Assembly: GCF_040115645.1 (NCBI RefSeq)
Contig: NC_089542.1
Location: 2,418,001 to 2,482,000, forward strand
Origin: Euwallacea fornicatus
Taxonomy: Eukaryota; Arthropoda; Insecta; Coleoptera; Curculionidae
DNA: 64,000 nt
Direction of reading: 5' to 3'
Under the pieces are notes generated by a model. It did no database searches. It saw only the letters and a list, made by a program, of their open reading frames with translations, and was not told the DNA's origin. Positions 34,561 to 46,220 of this stretch are shown in pieces. Position numbers and translations under genes: made by a program. Numbering within the stretch: position 1 is the first letter of the stretch; each line of letters starts with the position of its first letter.

Positions 34561-37385
34561 TAAAAAGAGGTCAGACCTGAAGTTTCATAGCACCTCCTTT
34601 CCTCGCGAAGTGGTACTGAAAGCTGCAGGAAGTGGGATTTTACCTGCAGTGGAAAATCATATAGTCGACCTTCTCTCAGGAGGAAGATCTTCCCGTGCGA
34701 AAATGATGTTTATCTTGGATGATTTTGTGTTTCCACCCTATTTAATCGTGAGGCCATCAAAATCGAACACGACGAGATCGTAGGATTAACACGGGTAGGT
34801 TCAAAGTGGACACGAAGAGCTCCACGACGACAACTGCTGAGTCAAAGTCACAATTCAATCAATGACCGTGGAAACATTAAAAGAGCCATATGATGATGAC
34901 AACAAGCGGACCGACGCTTTGGATGGAAATTTATGTCGACTGTTAACTTCTGAAGAGTTAGTCTCACACGAAGTTTGGAAAAAATCAAATTCGAGATCTG
35001 TTAAGGAAATATCGAAGTGTGTTGTGTGTGTACAGTTTGGCACTGTTTGAAAGCATGCGCAAGCAAGCGTTCGTAGGTTCTTCAAGAAGACCAACAAGAC
35101 GGTTGAACTCGGTTTTATGTGAATGATCGAACGCTAAATGATGCTCCAGAGCAGTTGTTCCGTGCAAGTCCGATCGGGTGCAGTGATAAGCTTCTTACCG
35201 TACTTGTTACATAATAGTATAGGTTAAAGAGAAAACGGTGTGTGTTTCAGAAGACGGAACGCTACAATATTTGGCCGATTTCGAGAGCGTTTAAGTCGAA
35301 GTTTAATTTAAGAATGATTTCTTATAGGACTCTTAAAGACATCTCCATTATTTTAACGATAAATACTCATCAATCCGCTACTGATTGCTCCATTATGTGA
35401 AACATGAGTTCTATTTTAAAAATCTACCAACGGACACATTATGCATTCACACGTTTCTTGTGTCAGGAATTTGGATCTTTCTCCGATTTTTTAAAATAAC
35501 TTGTTGCTTGGTGGCAATAATTCATTGTGGCGCCAACTTGTTGAAATGTTTTCAGAGTTTCCTCATGTTTTCTTCACAAATAGAAAATCGAGGCTTACGT
35601 CAGTGCAATCATGCACTTCGGGTAATAAACCGAAAATTAAAATAGTGCCCATGTCCATAAACTGTAGTATTTAGAACCTCATTGATATTGAACCAACAAT
35701 AACAAGTTTTTAAACATCTTAAGGAACCTAAGGTGCTAAAAATCGATGGAAAAATGTGCAATATTTGGCCATGCAGTAAGAGCGTGCGTTAAAAATAACT
35801 TTATTTGTGTTTAGATGCAGTCTAGACTTACAGATTATCTGGTGATAATTAAATGAGTTAAAATAGATTTTTACGGTTTTTTTTTCGGATAAATATCTAA
35901 CAAAACTGTAAAGGTGCATGAAAATTTATGAACGTATTGAACTTGGAAAGGACTTCAAACGGACCTTGAAAATCCCCTTAGTATTGAAAACTTTTGATCG
36001 CCAAACTAACACCCCAGGTCTGGCACCTGAGGTTTCAGAAACTGGAAAGTCAATATGTAACAACCTAATGGAATTAGTTTCTGGTTTGCTTGATGTTTCA
36101 AAGGAAACTAATTTTTTTCAGATTTGCAGAAAGTTTCCATTAAAATTTTGAAATAGTCCCGGGATCTATTCCTGGATTTGGAAAGTGTGTACGTACGGGA
36201 GTCACGTACGTTCGGCGTAGGCGTTCCTAGTGACGGAAAGGCCTTCATCGTGAGAATCCGCTGAAATTTGCTGGTATCATGGAAGATTCCAGACGCATGC
36301 CACGAGAAATACCAAGTCCTAGGCAAGGAGGTCGGAAACAACAAGGGTTTTTTTAGCAGTGACTAATGATCCAACCCGTTGAAATGACGTCATCTCTTTA
36401 TTAAGAACCGACAGTTATATGTTAGTTTGTTAGTGGACAGACTTCTCAATTTCCCGTATCTAATGTAAATTCCATATACGAACTAACCGCAGCCAGCTGT
36501 ACGTCTAAAGCTACCTACGGACTTATCACCTTGGCATTAAATTCTTATATTTCCAAGTCTATTCTAGGAGCTGACATTCTAGTACATTTTGGTCCGCTTC
36601 CAGACTTGCAAACTGAGAGAATTCTGGATGCAATAACTCAACGTATCTGCCGCAACGTGTTTATGAGTACGTTGGTGTGTTTGTTGTAGCTGGTAGACTC
36701 AGGTTCCTTTGTCAATTGGATATATCGGTCTGATAAATATGTTTCACTGAATAAAAGGTGCTGAAACACGAATCCAAGTTTGTTTAGATAAGTTAAATAG
36801 GGATTTGTCCAGTTCCTGGCGTTATGGAATATGTGAAACCAAAGATAGGAGCATCACTTCCTCTTTTAACACAGTGAACGGCGTATAGACTAAAAACGTC
36901 TTGGGTTTCATGAATCATTCGTGGCAACAGTTTTCTCTGGTCAGAGATCACCATGGACTCTTCTTTTCATCTTCATCTCTTAAACCGGATGTTGCTTCCA
37001 TCAACAGATACTACATGAATTCCAGGTGGTGTAGGAGCAACTTCAACGTCTGCCTCAAAGATTAATGGGCACTGGTTGGTTAGATCATTTGAGGAATATC
37101 AATATTCTTGAGTAACATCAACGACTATGTCGCCAGTTTTTCAAGAAGATGCTGCCAAGTAACGTCTATTTCAGTGTGATCTTTGGCCCGATAAATATTT
37201 TCACAGATTCGTTTATTTAATAATCTGTTTAAAAATCTGTTCATACCAAGCTGTGTGGCTTTAGAAAGAGTTCATTGAGGTAAAAATAATAAAAGATTTA
37301 ACATGAAAAATAAAAATGTCGAATGGGGTCTTAGAGTCTATTAGTAATGTATTTTTGGATATATCAAAGCTAACGCTCCTTCATA
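34561..37385. other. no gene recognised
   Basis: Open frames at 34526-34783 and 34862-35050 (+) may belong to the decayed retroelement to the left, but I cannot match them. The rest appears to be featureless AT-rich DNA. Confidence 0.4.
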
Positions 37386-38311
37386 TACAGGGCGCGCCAA
37401 CTAAAATGAAAGAAAATTATTTTCTCGGTTGACGAAGAAGTTATGCAAAAATGCTCGGGAGCGTGAACTTTAGTAAGGAGGGCAAAGGTGTTTGATTAGG
37501 ATTTGATTAGAAATTCGCTGTGATTTCCTTCACCCCCTAGGGAGGGGAAGAACTATCGTCAGAATTTTAAATGATACAAAGGTTCGAGTGATAAATCAAA
37601 TTAAAGGTGTTTCGAGGACGACACCGAAATTTCTTACTTTGAAACAACCGTTGACAAGCAAATCGTTTATTGCTTTATGAACACCACTATTATACCTAAA
37701 GCGCAAAAACATCTAAATCAATATTTCAAAATGATGTTCCGTAACTTCGTGGCAGTGAAACAAGTTTGGATTAACACACTTTCTGCAGTATTTCGGAGCA
37801 TATTTGGCGGTATTCATTGACAATGTGCTCTCGCAATACTTACAAGCTACTTGGAGGAGCAGTATACATTTTGAACCTGGGATGACCTCATAAAAAAAAT
37901 CTAATGAGGTCAAATCAGGTGACCTTGCGGGCCATTTAATTGCACCTCTTGTCCCGGTCCAATGTCCAGGGAAATTTTCGATGAAAAATTGCCGAACCGC
38001 TAATGTGTACTGCGCCATCTTGTTGGAATGTTGTCTGAATTATTTTCCACGAGATCGATTAACTGGGGATAACCGAAGTATTCCAACAACTGTAGATACG
38101 TTTCGCCAGTCGGACTTGCACGAATAAGATATGTATTTGAAATTTTCGGGGTGGCGCTTCCCCTGCCTAGAGGGTGAAGAAAATCACCGGAAAATTTTAA
38201 TAAAAAATCTTCCTTCTTCATGCTAATGTTGACGTGTCCGCGCATTTTTGCATAACTTTATCATCAATCGCGAAAACAGCTTTGTTTCGCTTTCGTTGCC
38301 GCACCCTGTAT
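37386..38311 (-). mobile_element. mariner-like element with long inverted ends, deleted
   Basis: The ends begin TACAGGGCGCG (left) and TACAGGGTGCGG (right, complement). Similarity continues inward for about 180 bases (37386-37570 against 38130-38311). Shared inner landmarks include ATGCAAAAATGC and TTCTTCACCC-type CTAGG(G/C)AGGGGAAG. On the minus strand the interior reads the end of a transposase: TGETYLQLLEYF, then FFIENFPGHWTGTRGAIKWP and RSPDLTSLDFF, matching the WPARSPDLTPLDFFLWG block of the family. The N-terminal half is missing and at least one frameshift is present. It is inactive. Confidence 0.82.
37713..38245 (-). pseudogene. C-terminal part of mariner-like transposase
   Basis: Two overlapping minus-strand frames (38245-38000 and 38018-37713) form one broken protein. 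It carries the last catalytic region (PARSPDLTSLDFF, with Asp as expected of this group) and a C-terminal Cys/His-containing tail. A frameshift lies near 38010. It overlaps the long right inverted repeat. Confidence 0.75.
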
Positions 38312-39225
38312 TTTTCTGTCCACCGGATAAACAAATGTAACCTTCATGTCTAGGCAATATCAGCCGGGTTACTAAGAGTTTGTAAAATTTCAAAAGTTTT
38401 AGGTAGTTTTTAATGGAGATTGATCATTTGACCGGCAACATTCTTACTCTAGATTTGAATTCGCAGTCTCTGCATTGCTTGAGACTCATCATCATATTTT
38501 CTGACAGCCTCTCTCTAAATTAGCTGTTTATACGAATGTAAATTATAATTCTAAGAAATTATAATCACAATCATTGTTTTGGAGTGCATTCATATCTCCC
38601 TGTAAGCGTCCTTCCGGCAGCTCTGTCCCGAGCCGTGACACGTTTGTCTGTTTGCTTGTTCTCGCTAGTATGAAATTGAAAGGATTTCGTTAGTCTTTAA
38701 TTCCAAACTGTTTACTGACCCAGTTGAGGAAGAACGACTTCTCTTAATTCAAATGTCGGCTCTTCTAGTACTTCTCGTCCCCCGCCTTGCTTTGCCTTAT
38801 TTTTTATCAGTATTCTCTCATTTCGAAGACGATAAAAAAATAGTTACACGGTTTACTTAATAAAAATTATGCAAGTTCCAAGGCGAGCACAGCAAACGCG
38901 TATGTTCCGTTTCGACCTCACTTCTCGATGTCGTCTCATAGAAAAATCCTTTAAAGTATTTACGCATCAATGGATGCACCAACACCCAACATCTTGCTGT
39001 GCCTTTAAAACACGAATAACAAGTAGATAAATAATCAATTTTTCAACGGGTGTTGCACTGCCACTTTATGCAACGTTCAAAAATTTGTTCAATTATCAAT
39101 GCGTAGTTCCCATATTAATATTCCACAGTTTCAGCTTAATTTCCTTTCGTGTGCTGAGAACTTCCCTATCGTCCGTTTGCTTCCTCCTCTTTTCTTGCAA
39201 ATTCTTCTGATGCCACATTCCTGTT
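38312..39225. other. no gene recognised
   Basis: An AT-rich spacer between two transposon relics, with nothing supported inside. Confidence 0.45.
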
Positions 39226-40848
39226 TACAGTCAGCACCAAAAGTATTGGAACTAACGATCAACACTTACAAATCACGGCATTTCTCGATTACAAGTTGTT
39301 ACACGGAGTTTTTTTGTAAAAATGCCTTGAATCGCCATAAATGAAGACTTTAGTTAAAGTTTTTAAATATTTAACAACAAAAAGTTGCAATAAAAAAATA
39401 ATCAAAATGGCACCTTTTCAATGACCCAAAAATATCGAGACGATTCCCTTACATACCCCTAGAATGAATTATAATGCTCCCAATATGAAAATCTGATTTT
39501 AATAAATGAAAACTTGTCTCATCTTGTTCGTCTTGTGGCAAGTGGTGCTATTTTCAAATTAATTGCAATATGGGGGGCGGTAAAAACACAATTTTCGATT
39601 TAAGACAATTAGCGAGTGGAGTATCATTATGAAAACGGCCGTTCCTAGAGTAAAATTGCTTTCATATTAAGACTTCGTAAAAGTACAGTGGGAAATGCCA
39701 TTTTACGGTGTAATAACGAAGACAGACTGGACTTTTTTCCACAAACAGGCCGTCCAAAACTTTTTAAAATCAAAGGGACCAACGTCTTATCTTGCCAAAA
39801 ATTGAAGAAGATCCAAAAATTTGTGCCCCAAAAGTCCAAATTTTACTAGACCAACATACACGGAAAACGGTATCGCTTCAAGCAACACGCCGATGCATCC
39901 ATTCTCATATTTATCATGGCAGAATAGAACGAAAAAACCATGGCTGATGGGAAAAATAAGAAAATGTGGCTAGAATTTGCACTCATCTTAAAAGAAAACG
40001 ACTACTGGTCAGATGTAACTTTCTGTGATGGGTCCAAATTTGACATCTTTGACTCCGATGGGTCTCCTGGTGTGGAGAAAGGCAAATGAAGCGTTGAAAA
40101 CGGCGAATCTACGTCTTACTCTCAAGCATGGTGGAGGGTGTTATGGTTTGGGGTTGCATATCAGGTGCAGGAGTTGGAAAATTGGTATTCATAAAAGAAA
40201 CAATGGAGACAATGCACTATCTCAACCTTTTAAAAGAAAATCTTGGATGTAGTGCCGAAAACATGAACATTTTAAACATGTTTCAAAAATTCTCTCAAGA
40301 CATAGCGCTTGAATAGTAAAATAACGGCCACTTTACAATTGTCCTCAGGTCATCAAAACGCCTGCCCATTCCCCAGGCCTTAACCCCATTGAGAATGTAT
40401 GGAGTTTTCGTGAGACGCGAGTAAGAAGTCACCAAACTACTGCTGATACGGGCACTTTAAAGCAAGCATTGCAAAAAGAATGGCATGAATTGAACAGAAA
40501 CTTTCTACAAAAAAAAATGATTTCTTCAATGCCAAAGCAGCTAAAAAGTATTATTGAGCAAAAAAGTGGCCATACTAAATATAAAAAATATCTGTGTTTC
40601 CCGTAGTGGTATGAGAACTGAATCGTCCCAATATTTGCGGATCATCGCAATGTTACCGCTTTGAATGTTTGTTTATTGTATATTTTTGTTATTAAATATT
40701 TCGAATCTTCTACTGCAAGTCTTCACCGTTAGGAATTTAATATAACATTATTTTAAAAAATCTCTATTTAGTTATCACTTTTCAACGGAGGAACATCCGA
40801 TTTGGAAAATGCTCATCTTCCGTCCCAATATCTTTACCGCTGACTGTA
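39226..40848 (+). mobile_element. Tc1-like DNA transposon relic 3
   Basis: The ends read TACAGTCAGCACCAAAAGTATTGG (39226 on) and, on the complement of 40848, TACAGTCAGCGGTAAAGATATTGG, a clear inverted pair starting with the TA target. Plus-strand transposase fragments run from about 39630 to 40605. They are an N-terminal STVGNAILRCNNEDRLD, the core VMVWGCISGAGVGKLVFIKE at 40140-40200, and a well-kept C-terminal frame from 40360 (SPGLNPIENVWSF) to a stop at 40605. The PIEN catalytic Glu is present. The FQQD region is scrambled by a frameshift near 40270. This is a third Tc1 family, distinct from relics 1 and 2. Confidence 0.87.
39630..40605 (+). pseudogene. Tc1 transposase pseudogene (relic 3)
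   Basis: Multiple stops interrupt the N-terminal half. The WGCI block and the last about 80 codons (from SPGLNPIENVW to the stop) remain readable. It is the least decayed C-terminus of the three Tc1 relics. Confidence 0.8.
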
Positions 40849-43800
40849 CGCATTTCCTTCATAAGTCCTTCACCGCCGTACCTCCCTTACTGTCAACTTC
40901 TCTGTGCCATACGCGCTCTTCAGGTTGTTCGAGACGCGCAAAACATCATTAAAACCAACAATACGTAGGCAAGCGAACATTCAGCAGAACTATTCAGGCT
41001 GAGCCCACATAAACACTTATTACAGCGATGTACACTAAAATCGCAAAGAATCCGCTGACGTCGAATCAAAAATATTTTAATGCTTGTTTATGCTTCGCAG
41101 ATTTAAACCGTAAACATCGTCTGATGTTGGTACATCAACTGGAAAGAATGCAACGTGGGTAAGGTTAGTTCGCAGATAAATCAGCCGACTCGTAAAATGC
41201 TCAATGAATGGATTTTATTACAAAATCGGTCTGATTAGATCAGTGAAAAGCAACCGATAAAGTTTCAACTACTTTAGGTTTTAGTTTAAACCTGCTACAT
41301 GGGCTTTCTAGCTTAACGGAACCGTGGCAACATCGTTTCCTAAAAAGGGTCTTTTATGGAAATTTCATGATTCCTTAACTGCCTTATTAAATTTTGCACT
41401 CTGTAACTGAGCAAGTATAATATCTGTTATTAAATTTTATGTGTTCACCAGGTCAGTACGAGCTTTCTTTTTGCCATGCTGTTGCCAATTATATTGTCGA
41501 AGCGATCGTATGTACAGTAAATTACCGATTTGGTTGGCATTCGAGGGATTAACCATCCAAGACATGCAATGGACACTACGAGAATTTATAATATAGAAGA
41601 TTCCCATGTCCTCAATGATTTCAAACTAGAAAAAAACAATCAACGCGCTTGGGGAGAATCAAAGGAAGCCGGTTTGGTTCTTTATGCGGATTGAAATCAC
41701 CCAAGAGGTGTCGTAGAGAGTATCTGAGGAACGAAATAAAATGGATCACGGAATGACTTGAAGCATGTTGGTTTGATCAGTTTCGATCGTTCTTTCCAGA
41801 TTCCGGAAGACACCCTTGGAGTTGTAAATGACGAGAGGTTCCACATCGGGGAGTCTGGAAACGGCCATTCTGAAAAAAGCTTGTTTCCAGAGTGCCTAAA
41901 TTGGCCTCTGCTCGGGATTTGGCCGCCACTAGATTCGCATCGGAATTCTCTCCCAGATTGTGATCCAGACCGTTGAGAAGAACGTTGATAATTCTTTCAG
42001 ATTGAGATGCCCGAAGGCATAGATTCTTAAAATGTTGAATTAAGGTAGTTTCAGGAAATTGGGATTTTCGTTCTTTGATGCCTATCCAGGTTCTCTGGCA
42101 GGAACCTTAAAAACACATCTCTAAACAGTCTTTCTAGCTTCAGAAAGCAAGTTTCGAGCTTTGCAGAATGTGGCCCCTGGGAGGAGCGCAGGTCTTTTCC
42201 ATTAAATTAGCTTCGTTCGGTATTTGCCGTATAGGTTCTTTACCTATACGGCAATTTTTAGGCTCAACCTGACGGTCCTCTGTCGAGCGATCTACAAGTA
42301 CTAATTGGTTCTTTCTCATTTGAATGGCCGGGGCAACTGTCGAAAGAGCGATTTCTTCAAATTTGTCGGATCCTCTAAGGCGTGCCTGATATGACACTGA
42401 AAATTGCACTTCTTAACGCAGCAAATTATATTCTCGCGATTCTACAACAATTGACACATTTTTTCGCAATGTGCAATTCCCTCTAACCGCAAAAAGTAAT
42501 TAGTGCTAAAAAACCAGTGGAAAAACTTGAATTAGCACCATCATCAATCCATTAGATTTTGCTGAGGTCTGGTTGTTTGCCATTGCAAATTTCTCTTTGC
42601 TTTTATTGGCAAACATCACTTTACACCTCAAACTTAAATACTGCACTTATGTGTTAAACACACAAAAGTGCAACAATGTATAAAATGCTTATTAATAAAC
42701 GAAACAGACACGCGGCGAAGCATTTTAAATTATGTTGTGTGACGCTTAATAACGCCGTTAAAGCAAGCTACCGGTTTCTTTCTCAAAACATTTGGGACTC
42801 GTTGCCTATTTGTCAATTCTAATTTGGGACAACCGGTATTAATTCGTCCGGAATTAGTACGAAAAAAAGTCCACGTTGCTCGTTAGAAAGGCAGCAGGTA
42901 ATTAATGATGCTAATATCACGCAACAAGAATGGTTAGTAACAAATTAGATAAGTCTTGCAGATAATCTAATTGGGAATTGGTAGCTAGACATGTGTATTT
43001 TAATGCTGATAATGAGGCTGGAAGTGGGGTTTTTGCTCCTGGGGATTTATTCTTGAAACTAGGAGGAAATTTTTTCATGTCTCGAGTGAAAACGAGGCCC
43101 CAGTCCATCGCAAGAGGACAGTTGATTACGCTAATAATGTCGTAGTTAGATGAGCTTTTCATAAGAAGAAAGACAAAAAAACCGACACAAAAGTACATTG
43201 AGGATTATAGGAAAGCAAAGTTCAATAAAATTAAAAAAAACTAATTTCCAAGGGGATTCTTTCCAGGAGGATCCAAGCTTGGTTCGCTGCTCTCTAACTG
43301 AATAAAATCTGGCCTCGATCTGGCGATTTCTTTCTGGAAGGATCGGACAAAATTAGTGTGTCTTGGTCAAAAATCCTCTCGAGGACCATTTTTGAAACAT
43401 AAAATCTTGTAACTTCCGAACTGAAGTCTCAAAAAAGCTAATTTTGGTGCATTCGAAACTCTTATGTCTGCCCCTCATCTGAATGAAATAATGAAAATTT
43501 AAATTTCGCACGTGGAATATCTTCAAAATTGAAGCTCAGTGCGTTGCTGATTGTAATGCAGGTTCTTGATCGAGACATCTGGTTATGCCTAAATATCCAC
43601 AAAGGGCGCGCAAATTGAAAAAGTGTTTCGTCCAAATGGAAGAAATTGTCTTTCCAGAAACAAACGATGTTGTCAAACAATCAAAAACGAACTAGTGCCC
43701 CATCATCATCCGCACTTTCTTCAACCAAATTAACTTGAATTGGTCTTATTGACCCAACGAAGGATAAAATCCAATCGCAATTAAATGCAAATCAGCCTTA

Positions 43801-44029
43801 ATCAGTAAAACCCATTTCTCATCTGGGGTCAAACTGCCGCAACCTTTCACTTTCCGCAATTTTATACTGTTCCAATTAAGTTAATCACGCAATATTCCAT
43901 CATCTTGATTAATTTCTCAGTAATTAAGAGAACTTTTCGGAAGTTCCAACCAAGGGATTTCCTCATATCTTCAATTTTCCGTTCTAGGCGAAGTATTCAG
44001 TATGATTTGCACCATGACAGAAAATCTCT
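40849..44029. other. long stretch with no recognisable gene
   Basis: Short open frames (42140-42409 -, 42917-43198 -, 43462-43680 -) show no domains. A perfect 12-base hairpin lies at 42224-42254. The acid phosphatase promoter is at the right end. Confidence 0.45.
42224..42254. other. perfect hairpin, 12-base stem
   Basis: TTGCCGTATAGG (42224-42235) is exactly complementary to CCTATACGGCAA (42243-42254) across a seven-base loop. Five T follow. No gene is attached to it. Confidence 0.75.
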
Positions 44030-44069
44030 TATAAATACCAGAGTTTTTTCTAATAACAGACATTCATTT
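44030..44069 (+). promoter_or_regulatory. core promoter of the acid phosphatase gene
   Basis: TATAAATA at about 44030 is followed by TCATTT at 44064-44069, which fits the arthropod initiator TCAKTY. The spacing is about 36 bases, and the start codon lies 51 bases after the initiator. Confidence 0.6.
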
Positions 44070-44119
44070 GTAAACCTTTGATTGTTCTTTAGTAACCTTA
44101 TATCAATTAGCAAATAAAA

Positions 44120-46076
44120 ATGAATAGAACATTGTATTGGGGTTTGATTTTGATTGTGTGTAAAGTGGCTTTCAGCACCTTATACGTGTCCGGTGATGAT
44201 TATTTTCAATCAGAGGAGGATAATAATCCCAATGAAATCGAAGAGTGTTTCGGAGATAACGAAGAATGCTTAAAGCAACCCTCGAAGAACCCAGAAACGT
44301 TAATTCTCAGTCACGTGGTAAGTATCCCAAAAATATTCGATTTTTAAACCGAAAAAAAAACATATTTGTTCAGTTATTTAGACACGGAAATAGGACACCA
44401 GATAGCTACCAGGAAATGTACCCCGAAGACCCCTATCTAAACAACTCCTTCTACCCCTACGGTTTAGGACAACTAACCAACGTAACTACCATATTTCCTC
44501 ATCCTAAAACAACCCATAGAACTTTCAATTTTAGGCAGGGAAGCTTAGAGAGTTTACCATAGGTACGACACTGCGTCAAAGGTACAATTCCTTCTTGAGC
44601 GACATGTTCGTCCCCGAGGAGGTGGACGCTACCACCACGGATTACAACAGGACTAAAGCCTCCTTGCAGTTAGTTTTGGCAGGGTTGTTCCCCCCTAATG
44701 AGGAGCAAATGTGGAACAGAAACCTCATGTGGCAGCCTGTTCCGTATAATTATGCCCCCCGGAACCAGGATCGTATATTGAATGCAGTTCTTTGTCCGAA
44801 CTTCCTGAATATGTATAGGAAAGTTCAGGAATCTTGGGAGATGAGAAGCCACTTTAAGAAATTCCGAAAGGTTTTCAATTATGTTTCCAGGTATGTTTTT
44901 ACACTTTCTTTTTCGTTATTTATTTATGTTTCTTCATATTTTCTCATAATTTTTATCTGCGTGCGTTTTTGTTAATTTTAATTTTTGTTTATGCAGTTTA
45001 GTTTTCTGTTATTTTTATTATTTAATTATCAATTATTACGTTTTTTTTTAAGTTTTCTTCAAATCTACTTTGATCTTGAATCTCAATATCCTGGTTATGA
45101 TTAATTTTGTTTTCATGATCTGCTTATAGTTTGAACTCAAAAATATTGTTACAAAGGGAGAAAATTCTTATATACCCAAAAATAATTTTATTCCGGAATA
45201 TTTTCCAAATATGCTTTAGTGATTTGCATGTTTAGTTATAAACGATTGCGACACGAGACAGCTTTTAGTATTCTCTCACAACATCCTTCCAGAAGGGTTT
45301 CATTGCGTTCTTCATAACCACTTTTTGAGGGATACTTCATTAATTCCTTTTCCACATCTGTTTAAAGCTCAAAGTAGAGCGAACCACAATGAACTCAATC
45401 AAAATCTTCTCTTGTATTCAATTTTACCCATTCTTAGTCAGATCCACACAATTGTACTAACTAAAATTTCCAGATTCAGCGGCCTCAATGTAACAACTTT
45501 TCAAGACATCTACAACCTGTACTTTGGCCTCTCGACCGAGGAGGAATTTGGCCTTATCCTGCCTGACTGGACCCAGAACGTGTGGCCACAAATGATCACC
45601 GACATTGCGATTAGAGAATACTCAGTCATAATGGCGAAACCTGACATGAGAAGAGTAGCTTCGGGTTACTTTCTGAGAAAGATTATTGAAGATTCAAAGT
45701 CGAAGATCTATGGAAAGGGCGATCCAAGAAAGATTTACTTATATTCAGCCCATGAAAACAACATTGCACAGTTTCTCATCCTTTTAGACGTGTTTCGTCC
45801 TCATGTGCCCAACTATGGCGCGCATGTCATCGTTGAGGTGCACAAAGTCGATGGGGTTTTTGGGGTTATGGTAAGGGGATGGTGGTAGGGAAAGTTTGCT
45901 TTGCTGAATATTCAATGCTTTTTAAGGTTTTCTATCAGAATTGGGAAAATTCAGAGCCGGAGCTGCTGCAAATTCGGGGTTGTGGCGAGTTCTGCCCCTT
46001 TGAGGAATTTGTGAGAATTATGGAGAAGTACGTGCCTGAAAACACTGATTTGTGCGATAGAATAGGCAGTACATAA
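44120..46076 (+). CDS. secreted histidine acid phosphatase (five exons, 402 aa)
   Basis: Exons 44120-44317, 44374-44481, 44535-44890, 45474-45870 and 45927-46076 join in frame with GT..AG introns. Residues 1-24 form a signal peptide (LYWGLILIVCKVAFS core). The catalytic phosphohistidine motif RHGNRTP is at residues 69-75. The C-terminal proton-donor motif is SAHENN near residue 312, with His-Glu as in many insect acid phosphatases in place of His-Asp. GQLTN AGKLREF follows the usual 'GQLTxxGxxxxxxLG' block, and Cys residues near the C-terminus suit disulphides. The family hydrolyses phosphate monoesters at acid pH in lysosomes or secretions such as venom. An unusual Asp/Glu-rich stretch (residues 25-55) precedes the domain. 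Confidence 0.93.
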
Positions 46077-46214
46077 GATTAGCTTGTCGCCACTAGGAAG
46101 TTTTAAATTCTATAGATTCTATAGATCTCAACGTAATTATTGTCCTGTGTTCCTGTATTTATTTATTTTATTTATTGTGTATTTTTAAGAATGTAAAAAG
46201 GCGTATTTTTGCTT

Positions 46215-46220
46215 AATAAA
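46215..46220 (+). promoter_or_regulatory. poly(A) signal of the acid phosphatase gene
   Basis: AATAAA lies about 140 bases after the stop codon. Confidence 0.6.
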
